Assembly: GCA_965203435.1 (NCBI GenBank)
Contig: CBDBCU010000005.1
Span: 124,001-188,000, forward strand
DNA: 64,000 nt
Source of the DNA: CBDBCU01 sp965203435
GTDB lineage: Bacteria > Chloroflexota > Dehalococcoidia > Lucifugimonadales > UBA3495
Reading direction: 5' to 3'
The notes under the pieces were generated by a model. That model was not told the DNA's origin. It searched no databases and saw only the letters and a program-made list of their open reading frames with translations. Of this stretch, positions 24,489 to 32,763 are shown piece by piece. Within the stretch, counting starts at the first letter, position 1. Every line of letters starts with the position of its first letter. The position numbers were made by a program, and so were the translations under genes.

Positions 24489-24757
24489 AAGCCCCCTTAA
24501 AGGGCAACACCGGCCGCCGGGCCGGCCCGGTCAGTAACGGATCTAGCGCACCTCCTCAATAGATTTGGCGTACATTCCGGCTGACCTAGGGGATGAATGA
24601 AAAGACGGATATAATTGCCGTTAGCCCGGTCAGCGGATACGCCGTTAATCAGATTACCGCAACTATACCCCCCATTTCAATGAATTTAAGCGCGGGTTAT
24701 TATGGATTTTTGCAATAATGGGGGGCGGGTGGGGTCAAGCAGTTTCTAAACCCGGGG

Positions 24758-25243
24758 CTAACCCGGCAAAGGTTGGGTCAGCAACTCCATTTCATCCAGG
24801 ACTTCGGTGAACAGCGGAAATTGATAGCGGTACAGGGTTTCGTAACCGGTTTCCGCGCCGGTCAAGGGATCGAAAACCCGGTGATGATACTCGCTGTCGT
24901 TGCGGTGGACATTGGGGTAGCGGAGGATGGGATGGCCGCCCGACACCCAGGCGGCGTAGCGGTAGGAATAGCAGCGCACTTTCCGCAGGCGGCCGAAGTA
25001 GCGGCTTTCGTACCACTTTTCCACTTCCAGAACCGCATTGCGGAAACAGTACAGTTGCCCGGACAGCAGAAGGGTACCCTCCCGGCCCGTTTCCAGGAAC
25101 GAGAGGGTGTTGGCAAGGGAAGGGTCGACAAAGGGATGCTCTGCCAGCCGCCGCTGGTGGATGGTCAGGTAGTGATCCCAAGTATTCCAGTCGTGAGGGT
25201 CGGCTCTTGCAGGGATTCCCGCACGTGATAGGCTTGCATCCAC
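24758..25243 (-). CDS. DUF6516-like toxin candidate
   Basis: A 161-residue frame whose core matches the small DUF6516 family, mostly found as toxins: LSGQLYCFRNAVLEVEKWYE, RKVRCYSYRYAAWVSGGHPI, LRYPNVHRNDSEYHHRVFDP. The homologous part starts near WDHYLTIHQRRLAEHPFV. No ATG, GTG or TTG lies just before that point, so the ATG at 25243, inside the antitoxin gene, is the only clear start and gives a 79-nt overlap. The real start, or a frameshift from the upstream gene, remains open. Toxic activity is inferred from family context. Confidence 0.6.
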   Translation of the reverse strand: MDASLSRAGIPARADPHDWNTWDHYLTIHQRRLAEHPFVDPSLANTLSFLETGREGTLLLSGQLYCFRNAVLEVEKWYESRYFGRLRKVRCYSYRYAAWVSGGHPILRYPNVHRNDSEYHHRVFDPLTGAETGYETLYRYQFPLFTEVLDEMELLTQPLPG

Positions 25244-25398
25244 CGCAGCAACTCCTCCGTCTCCTCAACCCGGCCCGCCGACACCTGACGGCTCATCTCC
25301 GCCGAGGATACGCCATAGGCCGTTTCGTAATAGCGGATACGATCCGCCAGGGTCGCTTTCAGTTCATCAAAAGTTACGGAACGCACCGGAATTTTCAT
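25165..25398 (-). CDS. Antitoxin of the DUF6516-like pair
   Basis: A 77-residue protein starting MKIPVRSVTFDELKATLADR. The middle (YYETAYGVSSAEMSRQVSAG, then EETEELLRWMQAYHV) has the pattern of the short helical antitoxins encoded before DUF6516 toxins (YExxYGMSSxEF...W). It overlaps the downstream toxin frame by 79 nt, far more than usual. Translation coupling or a -1/+1 slip could link them. A CAGGT ribosome-binding site precedes the ATG. Confidence 0.65.
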   Translation of the reverse strand: MKIPVRSVTFDELKATLADRIRYYETAYGVSSAEMSRQVSAGRVEETEELLRWMQAYHVRESLQEPTLTTGILGITT

Positions 25399-25562
25399 CA
25401 GCGTACCTGCCGGTCGGCAATGGGCATTTTATGCCGGTAAAACAAAAGTATCACGGAAAAGGCCGGCCGTCAAGGGGAGCGGCCGCCGCCCTTGCCTGGG
25501 GCCGGCCGCCATTTCCGCGCAAAAGGCGCCCGATTGCAAAAGACAAATCCCCCCGCATCCCT

Positions 25563-25568
25563 TATAAT
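25563..25568 (+). promoter_or_regulatory. -10 box of the deoxyribosyltransferase-like gene
   Basis: TATAAT 33 nt before the ATG at 25602, followed by a GGGGAG ribosome-binding site. It supports the start at 25602 rather than the longer open frame. Confidence 0.5.
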
Positions 25569-25601
25569 TCCGGCCAACCCAACCGGACGGGGAGCGTCTT
25601 G

Positions 25602-26009
25602 ATGAAAGTTTATCTAGCCAGTTCCTGGCGCAACGAAGTGTACCCGGAGGTATTGGCTGCCCTGCGCCAGGCCGGGTATGAAGTCTATGATTTCCGGCGG
25701 CAGGGCGGCGTGGAATGGAATATCAGCGCCGGCCTGAACGCCGCCGAACTGGACGACCTGCTGAACCATCCCAAAGTCCAGTCCATTTTTGACCAGGATA
25801 TGGATGCCCTGCGGAACTGCGATGCGGTGGTCTGCGTGCTGCCCTGCGGCCGTTCCGCCCATCTGGAACTGGGCTACGGCATCGGCGCCGGCAAGCGCAC
25901 CATCCTGCTCTGGCACGACGGGGACGAAATGGACATTATGCACAAAGCCGTCGATGCCATCGTATTCAACGCCGCCGACCTCCCCGCTGCGTTGGAGGGC
26001 AAAGGCTAA
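25602..26009 (+). CDS. Nucleoside 2-deoxyribosyltransferase-like protein
   Basis: A 135-residue protein with the N-terminal MKVYLASSWRN loop and the later D-x-x-VCVLPCGRSAHLELGYGIGAGK motif of the nucleoside 2-deoxyribosyltransferase superfamily. The acidic D and E of DAVVCVLPCGRSAHLE fit the nucleotide-binding and catalytic positions. Relatives act in nucleotide salvage, or in phage and defence systems as small nucleotide-processing enzymes. No partner gene lies nearby. Start chosen by GGGGAGCG and the -10 box. Confidence 0.75.
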   Translation: MKVYLASSWRNEVYPEVLAALRQAGYEVYDFRRQGGVEWNISAGLNAAELDDLLNHPKVQSIFDQDMDALRNCDAVVCVLPCGRSAHLELGYGIGAGKRTILLWHDGDEMDIMHKAVDAIVFNAADLPAALEGKG

Positions 26010-26029
26010 TCGGATTCCGCCGCCCCCCT

Positions 26030-26223
26030 ACCGTCATTCCCGCGTAAGCGGGAATCCCGACGATACTGCCTAATAATGCCGCACCCTCCACTAGCCGCCG
26101 CGGGATTCCCGCTTACGCGGGAATGACGGTAGGGGCGGCGCGGGAATCCCGAACGGTATTGCCTTATAATGCCGCAGTCTTGGCAAGCCACCGCCGGATT
26201 CCCGCTTACGCGGGAATGACGGT
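26030..26223. repeat. Two adjacent R1 repeats
   Basis: An intact copy at 26030-26130 is followed by a second, left-truncated copy to 26223 with interior GAACGGTATTGCCTTATAAT. An R3 copy follows at 26247-26280. Confidence 0.85.
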
Positions 26224-26315
26224 AGAAAGGCAGCCGCCAACTCCTATCCGCCCGTCCTGCAACAAGTTCAGGATGAGCGGATAGAAATTAGCCGCCATCC
26301 CCCGCCCGCCGGAGT

Positions 26316-26672
26316 TCATCCAGCGGCCGCCACTTCCTCAGCCGCAACGGCCGCCTCGTCCAAATCCTCCGGCTCCGGATGCAAGGGCGGCAGGGCCGGG
26401 TTTATCCGGGGATCCCGGGGCGTGGTATTTACCGGCGCCCAGCGGAAATAGACATAATCGGAGTCGTAGTCGACTTCCTCGGCATCGCAATCGTATTCCG
26501 CCGGGAGCGGCTCCCCGTCCTCCTGCATCAGTTCCAGATGCGCCGCGAGAGCTTCCTGAAAATTGGTCAGGGTTTCCGCGGCGGTAGCCCCGACGGACAC
26601 GCAGCCGGGAACATTGGGGGAAAAAGCCCCCCAATTGTTCGGCCCCGGCTCCAGGATGATTACATACTTCAT
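26316..26672 (-). CDS. hicB: HicB-like antitoxin
   Basis: A 118-residue protein starting MKYVIILEPGPNNWGAFSPN, with VPGCVSVGATAAETLTNFQE. This is the partial RNase-H-like fold of HicB antitoxins, which bind and block HicA and often repress the operon. After ~75 residues an acidic, Pro-rich tail (EEVDYDSDYVYFRW, then PEPEDLDEAAVAAEEVAAAG) replaces the usual DNA-binding C-terminus. AGGAG precedes the ATG. It follows hicA with a 10-bp gap on the same strand. Confidence 0.88.
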   Translation of the reverse strand: MKYVIILEPGPNNWGAFSPNVPGCVSVGATAAETLTNFQEALAAHLELMQEDGEPLPAEYDCDAEEVDYDSDYVYFRWAPVNTTPRDPRINPALPPLHPEPEDLDEAAVAAEEVAAAG

Positions 26673-26682
26673 ACGGCGTCTC

Positions 26683-26874
26683 CTACAAACCGGCCTGCTG
26701 GCGGATGCTGGCCCAATCCCGGGGCGTCAAATCAGATCCGGGATGGCCGGGAATGGTGACCGTTCCCAGCTTGACGGGATGGTGAAACTGGCGGTGGCTG
26801 CCCCGGGTACGGACCAGCTGCCACCCGTCCGCGGTGACGATGCGTATAGCGTCCCGAACTTTTATGGCTGCCAT
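26683..26874 (-). CDS. hicA: HicA-like mRNA interferase toxin
   Basis: A 63-residue protein starting MAAIKVRDAIRIVTADGWQL. It carries the double-stranded RNA-binding-like fold with the catalytic His in RTRGSHRQFHHP and the closing strand VTIPGHPGSDL. HicA cuts mRNA in a translation-independent way and is held by HicB. The ATG at 26874 follows AGGAG; longer open frames upstream lack a site. Gene order toxin then antitoxin is normal for HicAB. Confidence 0.9.
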   Translation of the reverse strand: MAAIKVRDAIRIVTADGWQLVRTRGSHRQFHHPVKLGTVTIPGHPGSDLTPRDWASIRQQAGL

Positions 26875-27058
26875 TGCGCTCCTGGGCGGCGTCCCGCGGC
26901 TAAGGCTGACGCCAGTATAACATATCCGGTCAAGGCCGGGTTGCCATTCCGGCCGGACAACGCTACACCTTACCGTCCTGCCCACGCCTACCTACCGTCC
27001 TGCCCGGCCCCCTACCGTCATCCCGTCGTCCCCTACCGTTATTCCCGCCGCCCACCCT

Positions 27059-27159
27059 ACCGTCATTCCCGCGTAAGCGGGAATCCCGCGGTGGCTTGAC
27101 CAGGTTGCGGCATCATAAGGCAGTACCGTCGGGCTTCCCGCTTACGCGGGAATGACGGT
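27059..27159. repeat. R1 repeat, inverted orientation of interior
   Basis: Intact copy. The interior reads GGTGGCTTGACCAGGTTGCG then CATCATAAGGCAGTACCGTC, the reverse complement of most other copies, so the element has inserted or flipped both ways. Confidence 0.85.
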
Positions 27160-27223
27160 AGGAGCGGCCCCCCAGGTTTATGCCCTTACTCCGATAGAAC
27201 CGGGGTAAGGGCAAGAACGAAAC

Positions 27224-28855
27224 CTACAACCCCACAATTTCCCCATCCGCATCCACATCCATATCCAACGCCCGGGGGCGGGTGGGCAGGCCGGGCAGGG
27301 TTTCAATGCGGCCGGCCAGGGCGTAGAGGAAACCGGCCCCCACTGACGCCCGCAGATCCGACACCGGGAAAGTGTAGCCGCTCGGCGCGCCGCGCCGGGT
27401 CGGGTCGTGGGATATGGACAGGTGGGTTTTCGCCATACAGATGGGCAAGTTGCCCCAGCCCTGGGCGGCGAATTGCCGGGCTTGCCGCCGGGCCGCCGCC
27501 GTCCAGCTGACCGACTCCGCCCCATACACCCGCCGGGCCAAAGCCAGCACCTTATCCTCAATAGACGCATCCAACGGATAGGCATAGTCCACCGGCTGGC
27601 GGGCATCGGCGTCCGCGGCGGCCCGGGCTACGGCGGCGGCCAGGGCCACGCTGCCGGCTCCGCCCTCAGTAAAGCCGGAGTATTCGGCGGTAGCGTAAGC
27701 CCCGGCTTCCCGGGCGATGCGATCTACTTCGGCCAATTCCTCCGGGCCGTCGCCGTCAAAGCGGTTCAGGGCCACCACCACCGGCAGTCCGAAACTGCGG
27801 ACGATGCCGATATGATGTACCAGATTGGCCGCGCCGGCCGTTACCGCCGCCGGGTTGGGCTGGGCCAATTCCCGCCGGCCGGCCCCGCCGTGCCAGCGCA
27901 AAGCCCGCAACGAGGCCACCAATACCGCCGCGCTGACCGGCAGGCCGCTCTGCCGAGTCTTAATGTCCATAAACTTCTCAAAACCCAGGTCGGCGCCAAA
28001 CCCGGCCTCGGTAATCACATAGTCGGCATAGCCCATCCCCAGGCGGTCGGCGATAATGGAACTGCAACCGTGGGCAATGTTGCCGAAGGGGCCGGCGTGT
28101 ACCAGGGCCGGCTGCCCTTCCAAAGTCTGCACCAGATTGGGCAGCAGGGCATGGCGCATTACCGCCATCAGCGGGCCGGTGAACCCCAAATCGGCGACCG
28201 ACACCGGATCGCCGCTGCGATTGCTGCCCACCACAATGCGGGCCAGCCGCGCCCGCAAATCCGCCGGATCCGTAGCCAGGGCCAGGATGGCCATAATTTC
28301 CGAGGCGGTAACGAAGTCGAACCGGGTTTCCCGCAGGGGACTGTTGGCCGCGCCGCCCAAGCCGGCCACGACCTGCCGCAGGGCTCGATCCGAGGCATCC
28401 GTAACCCGCGCCCAACGAATTCCCTCCGGAGCCAGGTCGCAAGCCTGCTGGCGATAGACGGCATTGTCCACCAGGGCGGCCAGCAGGTTGTGGGCGGAGC
28501 CGACGGCGTGGGCGTCGCCGGTAAAGTGGATGTTGATTTCATCCTCCGGGACGATGCGGGCCTTGCCGCCGCCGGCCCCGCCGCCCTTGATGCCGAAAAT
28601 CGGCCCCAGGGCCGGCTCCCGCAGGTTGACTACCGGCCGATAGCCCAGCCGACCCAAGCCCTGGGTCAAGCCGATGGCGGTAGTGGTTTTGCCCTCCCCG
28701 GCCGGCGTCGGCGTAATGCCGGTAACGACAATCAGCTGGCCGGTCGGCGGCTCTTTAATGGCATCCAGTCGGATTTTGGCCTTGTAGCGGCCATAGGGAA
28801 TCAGCTGTTCCCCGGCCAGTCCCAAACGCTCGGCAACCAAGTCAATGGCATCCAT
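27224..28855 (-). CDS. fhs: Formate-tetrahydrofolate ligase
   Basis: 543 residues from the ATG at 28855 (another in-frame ATG at 28879 is possible). It joins formate to tetrahydrofolate using ATP, giving 10-formyl-THF for one-carbon metabolism. Visible motifs: EQLIPYGRYKAKI, the P-loop TGITPTPAGEGKTTTAIGL, REPALGPIFGIKGG, INIHFTGDAHAVGSAHNLL, RVTDASDRALRQVV, and TEAGFGADLGFEKFMDIK. Length fits the ~555-residue family. It stands alone; no folD or purine genes are adjacent. Confidence 0.93.
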   Translation of the reverse strand: MDAIDLVAERLGLAGEQLIPYGRYKAKIRLDAIKEPPTGQLIVVTGITPTPAGEGKTTTAIGLTQGLGRLGYRPVVNLREPALGPIFGIKGGGAGGGKARIVPEDEINIHFTGDAHAVGSAHNLLAALVDNAVYRQQACDLAPEGIRWARVTDASDRALRQVVAGLGGAANSPLRETRFDFVTASEIMAILALATDPADLRARLARIVVGSNRSGDPVSVADLGFTGPLMAVMRHALLPNLVQTLEGQPALVHAGPFGNIAHGCSSIIADRLGMGYADYVITEAGFGADLGFEKFMDIKTRQSGLPVSAAVLVASLRALRWHGGAGRRELAQPNPAAVTAGAANLVHHIGIVRSFGLPVVVALNRFDGDGPEELAEVDRIAREAGAYATAEYSGFTEGGAGSVALAAAVARAAADADARQPVDYAYPLDASIEDKVLALARRVYGAESVSWTAAARRQARQFAAQGWGNLPICMAKTHLSISHDPTRRGAPSGYTFPVSDLRASVGAGFLYALAGRIETLPGLPTRPRALDMDVDADGEIVGL

Positions 28856-28966
28856 CCCGTTCCAACGCCCCCTTATCATCCAAATCCGGTTTGCCGCCCA
28901 TTGTGCCACACCCCGGCGGAAATTGCCAATAGCAACCGTCCTTTCCACCCCAGGGGGAAACGGATT

Positions 28967-29174
28967 CAAACATGGATAGACAGGATTAACAGGATTCTAT
29001 ATCTGCCGGGAACGGTTATTGACCGTCAGTACCGTTCTAATCAGACCCAAAATCCTGTTAATCCTGTCTATCCATGTTTGAATCCGGATTCCCGCTTACG
29101 CGGGAATGACGGTGGGGGCCGCCAGTACCGTTCTAATCCGACCCAAAATCCTGTCTATCCTGTCTATCCATGTT
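28967..29174. repeat. R2 repeat plus half R1 and half R2
   Basis: 28967-29083 is a complete R2: CATGGATAGACAGGATTAAC at the left, GTTAATCCTGTCTATCCATG at the right. An R1 terminus (29088-29112) and a right R2 half (29130-29174) follow. Confidence 0.85.
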
Positions 29175-29226
29175 AATTCAAGGATGGAAAAATTAAATTT
29201 TTCGAAATTGCCCCCTCCACCCCCCC

Positions 29227-29255
29227 TTTACAAACCTCAAACCTTGTGATAGTAT
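29227..29255 (+). promoter_or_regulatory. Promoter of the secreted-protein gene
   Basis: -35 TTTACA (29227-29232), 17-bp spacer, -10 TAGTAT (29250-29255). The paralogue at 41648 has the same spacing and -10, with -35 TTGCAA. Confidence 0.7.
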
Positions 29256-29266
29256 GAATGCACATA

Positions 29267-29306
29267 GGCCAGGGCCGAAATTGCCAAGGCAATTTCGGCC
29301 CTGGCC
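29267..29306 (+). promoter_or_regulatory. Perfect 19-bp hairpin in the 5' leader
   Basis: GGCCAGGGCCGAAATTGCC and its exact complement with a 2-nt centre (AA), starting just after the expected transcription start and 30 nt before the ATG. The paralogue keeps a 16-bp version with a changed centre (TT). It could be an mRNA-stabilising hairpin or a DNA operator. No T-run, so not an intrinsic terminator. Confidence 0.6.
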
Positions 29307-29336
29307 TTGTTCTGGGGCCTCTTGGGAGGTTCCGGT

Positions 29337-30281
29337 ATGCCCAAGTTCTTTCCCCAGTTTCTCATCACGGGTATCGCCCTGTTCCTGGTGCTGGCCGTCG
29401 CCGGGTATGGCATCGCCACTATCCAAGCCCGTTCCGTCCCCTGGGACTGCGCCGATTGGCAAGCCTTTGCCCATGCCGACCGGACTACGGCCATCCTGGA
29501 ATCCCTGGCCGAAAACCGGGGCAAGACCCTCTACTGCGGCGTTGACCAGTCCGACACCTTTGCCAAGGCCGAGACTTGGGAGGCCGGGAAAGACCGCAAT
29601 GAACGGGATGACACCGTCTATTTCGGCGAGCGCGGCCAGTTCCGCGGCTTTATCGCGGCGCAAGAGGGTTATCTGACCGACGGGGAATCGGGAGTTACCG
29701 GGGTCAGCATTGACCGCATCTTTGAGTTTCCGAGAGAGGAACGGCGGCGCACCAAGCGGGTCAAGCGGTACGACATCGCGTCCTCAGACAATTGCCCGGA
29801 TCCGGAGGATGGCCGGACGCCCGGCACCCTGGCCTGCTCCGGTTGGGGTGGCTTTATCGGCGGCAACCACGGCAGCGCGGGCACGGCGCGACGTCGGGCC
29901 ATGACCCAGTACGTCCGCGGCGGTGACGAAACAAATAGTGGTTGGGAGATCAACTGGGAAACGCAGGCTTTGACGGGCCACCAAGTCAGTGGCACCGCGC
30001 GCCCCAACACCGAGCAATGGCTGGAGCTGGCGGAAACCCAAGCCCGTGCCGTGTGCCGCGCCCAGCACGGCGGGCAGTCGGTCTCCAATGTGGCTTTCGG
30101 CCGCGGCCACAACCGGGAGGTCGGCAACACCAACCAAGGCCATGCGGATTTTACCGGGGAGTATTTGGGCTGGTTTTTCGACAACCACCCTGATGCTGGG
30201 AGCAATCATCGCTACCGGGCCCGGCAAAGCCGGACTTGGACGGCCACCTGCAAGAAAGTCATCCGCCGCACCCGGAAGTAG
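29337..30281 (+). CDS. Unknown exported or membrane-anchored protein (intact copy)
   Basis: A 314-residue protein that I do not recognise. One N-terminal hydrophobic segment (FLITGIALFLVLAVAGYGIA) could be a signal anchor. The rest is soluble and rich in Trp, Gly and charged residues, with four cysteines (DCADWQ, LYCGVDQ, SDNCPDP, LACSGWG) before a second set near the end (RAVCRAQ, TATCKK). A basic EFPREERRRTKRVKR segment lies mid-chain, and GRGHNREVGNTN, ADFTGEYLGWFF precede a basic tail. Start by GGGAGG. A paralogue at 41648 shares promoter, leader hairpin and both ends but differs in the middle. Confidence 0.7.
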   Translation: MPKFFPQFLITGIALFLVLAVAGYGIATIQARSVPWDCADWQAFAHADRTTAILESLAENRGKTLYCGVDQSDTFAKAETWEAGKDRNERDDTVYFGERGQFRGFIAAQEGYLTDGESGVTGVSIDRIFEFPREERRRTKRVKRYDIASSDNCPDPEDGRTPGTLACSGWGGFIGGNHGSAGTARRRAMTQYVRGGDETNSGWEINWETQALTGHQVSGTARPNTEQWLELAETQARAVCRAQHGGQSVSNVAFGRGHNREVGNTNQGHADFTGEYLGWFFDNHPDAGSNHRYRARQSRTWTATCKKVIRRTRK

Positions 30282-30318
30282 GGGGATGTAACCGGCGGTT
30301 GTCCTGGCGGCGCAAAAC

Positions 30319-30353
30319 CATCCCCCGGCTGGTGGACTGCTGGCCGGGGGATG
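30319..30353 (+). terminator. Hairpin after the secreted-protein gene
   Basis: 11-bp perfect stem CATCCCCCGGC / GCCGGGGGATG with a 13-nt loop. There is no T-run, so it may stabilise the 3' end rather than terminate. Confidence 0.4.
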
Positions 30354-30374
30354 TTGGCGTGGCGGCGGTGGTGG

Positions 30375-30575
30375 TTAGTCGCCTTCTTGGAAAGAGCGGT
30401 TTTGCAAGCCGGCCATGTAGCCCTCCATCCGGGCTTGGCTCTTTTCGACTTCCAGCAGGCGATTACTCAAGGCGTCGATGCGCTGGTTGGTGTTGTGTTG
30501 GCCGCGCAGAATGAGGGCGGCCAAGGCCACGCCAACGCCGAGGATAGCGCCGATTACGCCGAGGAACTCGAACAT
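30375..30575 (-). CDS. Small membrane protein with coiled-coil tail
   Basis: A 66-residue protein: one membrane segment (FLGVIGAILGVGVALAALIL) then a charged helix (NQRIDALSNRLLEVEKSQAR, MEGYMAGLQN). The ATG at 30575 follows AAAGGGAGG. Small proteins of this shape are common in Chloroflexota with no known function. Convergent with the secreted-protein gene and divergent from the crotonase gene. Confidence 0.7.
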   Translation of the reverse strand: MFEFLGVIGAILGVGVALAALILRGQHNTNQRIDALSNRLLEVEKSQARMEGYMAGLQNRSFQEGD

Positions 30576-30827
30576 TGGGTTGCCTCCCTTTGGGTAGCGG
30601 ATTTGCCCTTGACCGTATAACCGGTTCAGCATAGACGGGTATGGCAGCGGTGTCAAGGGGGTATTGGGGTCGGTTTCCGGCTATATCCCATCCCCCCGGG
30701 TTGACACCCGGGCCGCCGGCATGGTAGGCTGGACGGCGGCGGTTTCCTTTCTGGCCCGCCTTTGCATCCCGGTTTATTCAGTCCGACCGCCCCATCTATT
30801 CAGTCCCCTGCCCGGAGGTATGCGGAT

Positions 30828-31640
30828 ATGCCCGCCGATGACCCGGCCGCCCCTATTCTGACGGCGCGTTATGCCGCCAATCCGGCCATTGCCACCCTCA
30901 CTATCAATCGGCCGCGCCAGCGCAACGCCCTTAGCTATGCTATGTGGGGCGCTTTGGCCGACCGCTTGGCCGAACTGGACGCCGACCAGTCCGTCCGCTG
31001 CGTGGTTATCACTGGAGCCGGGGATACCGCCTTTTCCGCCGGAGCCGATATTGCCGATTTTGACCAGTACCGGGCCAATTCGGTCCAGGGCCGGGTCTAT
31101 AACGCCGCCGTGGATCGCCTGCTGGACACCGTCGCCAATATGGATACGCCGACTCTGGCGATGATCCGCGGTTTCGCCGCCGGCGGCGGCTGCGAGTTAG
31201 CCGTGGCCGCCGACCTGCGGATTGCGTCCGCCGACAGCCGCCTGGGGATTCCCGCCGCCCGCTTGGGCATCAGCATCGGCCATCGCGAAATGCAGGGCTT
31301 GGTCAATCTGGTGGGCAAAGGCAACGCCCTTTATATCCTGCTGTCCGGCCGCCTGCTGGACGCCGCCGAATCCCTGCGGATTGGCCTGGTCAATCAGGTA
31401 ACGCCGGCGGCGGAACTGGAATCCGTTACCTATCAACTGGCCTCGGAAATCGCCGCCCTGGCCCCCTTGTCCCACGCCGCCAACAAGGGCATCCTGCGGC
31501 AGATTCAGGCCAAGCCGGATTTGACGGCCCTGACCCCGGAGGAGGCCGCCTTGCCCTTGTCCCAGTTTGACACCCAAGACTACCAGGAGGGCTACCGGGC
31601 CTTTCTGGAAAAGCGCCCGCCGCAATTTATCGGGAATTAA
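30828..31640 (+). CDS. Enoyl-CoA hydratase/isomerase (crotonase) superfamily protein
   Basis: A 270-residue protein. Crotonase marks: LTINRPRQRNALSYAMW, oxyanion-hole regions GDTAFSAGADIADF and IRGFAAGGGCELAVAADLRI, and LVGKGNALYILLSGRLLDAA. The two Glu that act in classical enoyl-CoA hydratase (QPE...IPGAGG and AMEMVLTG) correspond here to Ala and Tyr (IPAARLGISIG and NALYILLSG), so a simple hydratase reaction is doubtful. It may be another CoA-ester enzyme of the family. Start by GGAGG 10 nt upstream. An R2 repeat overlaps the stop codon. Confidence 0.87.
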   Translation: MPADDPAAPILTARYAANPAIATLTINRPRQRNALSYAMWGALADRLAELDADQSVRCVVITGAGDTAFSAGADIADFDQYRANSVQGRVYNAAVDRLLDTVANMDTPTLAMIRGFAAGGGCELAVAADLRIASADSRLGIPAARLGISIGHREMQGLVNLVGKGNALYILLSGRLLDAAESLRIGLVNQVTPAAELESVTYQLASEIAALAPLSHAANKGILRQIQAKPDLTALTPEEAALPLSQFDTQDYQEGYRAFLEKRPPQFIGN

Positions 31641-32008
31641 CATGGATAGACAGGATAGACAGGATTTTTGTGTCTGTATAGAACGGTTGCCGCCGTCCCT
31701 TACCGTCATTCCCGCGTAAGCGGCGGCAACCCTACCGTCATTCCCGCGTAAGCGGGAATCCAGGAATGTCCGATTAGTGGCAAGCCGGTTTTGGGCAATA
31801 CCGTTCGAGATTCCCGCTTACGCGGGAATGACGGTAGAGGGTGGTCGCGGTATCTTTACCGGGATTCCCGCTTACGCGGGAATGACGGTAGAAGGTGGTC
31901 GCGGTATCTTTACCGGGATTCCCGCTTACGCGGGAATGACGGTAGGGGCGGACGGGAATGACGGTAGAGCAGACACAAAAATCCTGTCTATCCTGTCCAT
32001 CTATGTAG
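31639..32008. repeat. Composite element: R1 copies nested in an R2 repeat
   Basis: Left R2 half at 31639-31690 (overlapping the crotonase stop), right R2 half at 31972-32004. Between them are one full R1 (31733-31840) and two tandem 53-bp units ending GGGATTCCCGCTTACGCGGG. The right end lies 9 nt before the tlyA start codon. Confidence 0.8.
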
Positions 32009-32016
32009 GTATAAAA

Positions 32017-32763
32017 ATGGCGCAGGGAGAGCGGAAAGTGCGGGCCGACCGGCTGCTGTACGCCCGGGGGTTGGCGGAAAGTCGGGAACAGGCCCAAGCC
32101 CTGATTATGGCCGGGGCGGTGTTTGCGCCGGCCGGGCGGGTGCTGAAACCCGGCGCCGCCCTGCCGGAAAATACGCCGCTGGAGCTGCGCGGCCGCTTGC
32201 CCTATGTCAGCCGCGGCGGGCTGAAACTGGCCGGCGCTTTGGATGTCTTTGGCCTGGATCCCGCCGGTTTGACCGCGCTGGATGTGGGAGCCTCGACCGG
32301 CGGCTTTACCGACTGCCTGCTGCAACGGGGGGCGCGGCGGGTCTATACGGTGGATGTCGGACACGGGCAGCTGCACCACAAACTGCGCCAGGATGCGCGG
32401 GTGGTCGTCCGGGAAAAGTGCAATGCCCGCCATCCCTACACCCTGCCGGAGCCGGTGGATTTGGCGGTCATCGATGTGTCCTTCATATCCCTGGCATTGG
32501 TTATCCCCCCGGCGGCGGCGCATTTGCGGCCCGGCGGCCGGCTGATTGCCCTGGTCAAGCCGCAATTCGAGGCCGGCCGGGATCAGGTCGGCCGCGGCGG
32601 CATCGTCAAAGACCCCAAAATCCACGCCGCCGTCCTGGGCAAAGTGGCCCTTTGGGCGGTGCAACAGGGCTGGCGGCTGCGGAATATCTGCCGCTCGCCC
32701 ATCACCGGCGACAAGGGCAATCAAGAGTTTTTTGTATTGCTGCAAAAACCCGGGGGGAATTAA
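32017..32763 (+). CDS. tlyA: TlyA family rRNA 2'-O-methyltransferase
   Basis: A 248-residue protein: N-terminal S4 RNA-binding domain (RKVRADRLLYARGLAESREQ) followed by an FtsJ-like methyltransferase (LPYVSRGGLKLAGAL, ALDVGASTGGFTDCLLQRGA, DLAVIDVSFISL, LIALVKPQFEAGRDQVGRGG). The K-D-K catalytic residues of 2'-O-methyltransferases are in GGLKLAG, IDVSF and LVKPQ. TlyA methylates 16S and/or 23S rRNA; some homologues act as hemolysin-like factors. No ribosome-binding site precedes the ATG; the R2 end and a TATAAA lie directly upstream, so a short-leader transcript is possible. Composite repeats flank the gene on both sides. Confidence 0.9.
   Translation: MAQGERKVRADRLLYARGLAESREQAQALIMAGAVFAPAGRVLKPGAALPENTPLELRGRLPYVSRGGLKLAGALDVFGLDPAGLTALDVGASTGGFTDCLLQRGARRVYTVDVGHGQLHHKLRQDARVVVREKCNARHPYTLPEPVDLAVIDVSFISLALVIPPAAAHLRPGGRLIALVKPQFEAGRDQVGRGGIVKDPKIHAAVLGKVALWAVQQGWRLRNICRSPITGDKGNQEFFVLLQKPGGN

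Noticed and set aside
27179..27212. Hairpin GCCCTTAC...GTAAGGGC after fhs as a terminator
   Set aside because: The 8-bp stem is clear but the minus strand has no T-run after it, and the loop is long; too weak to call.
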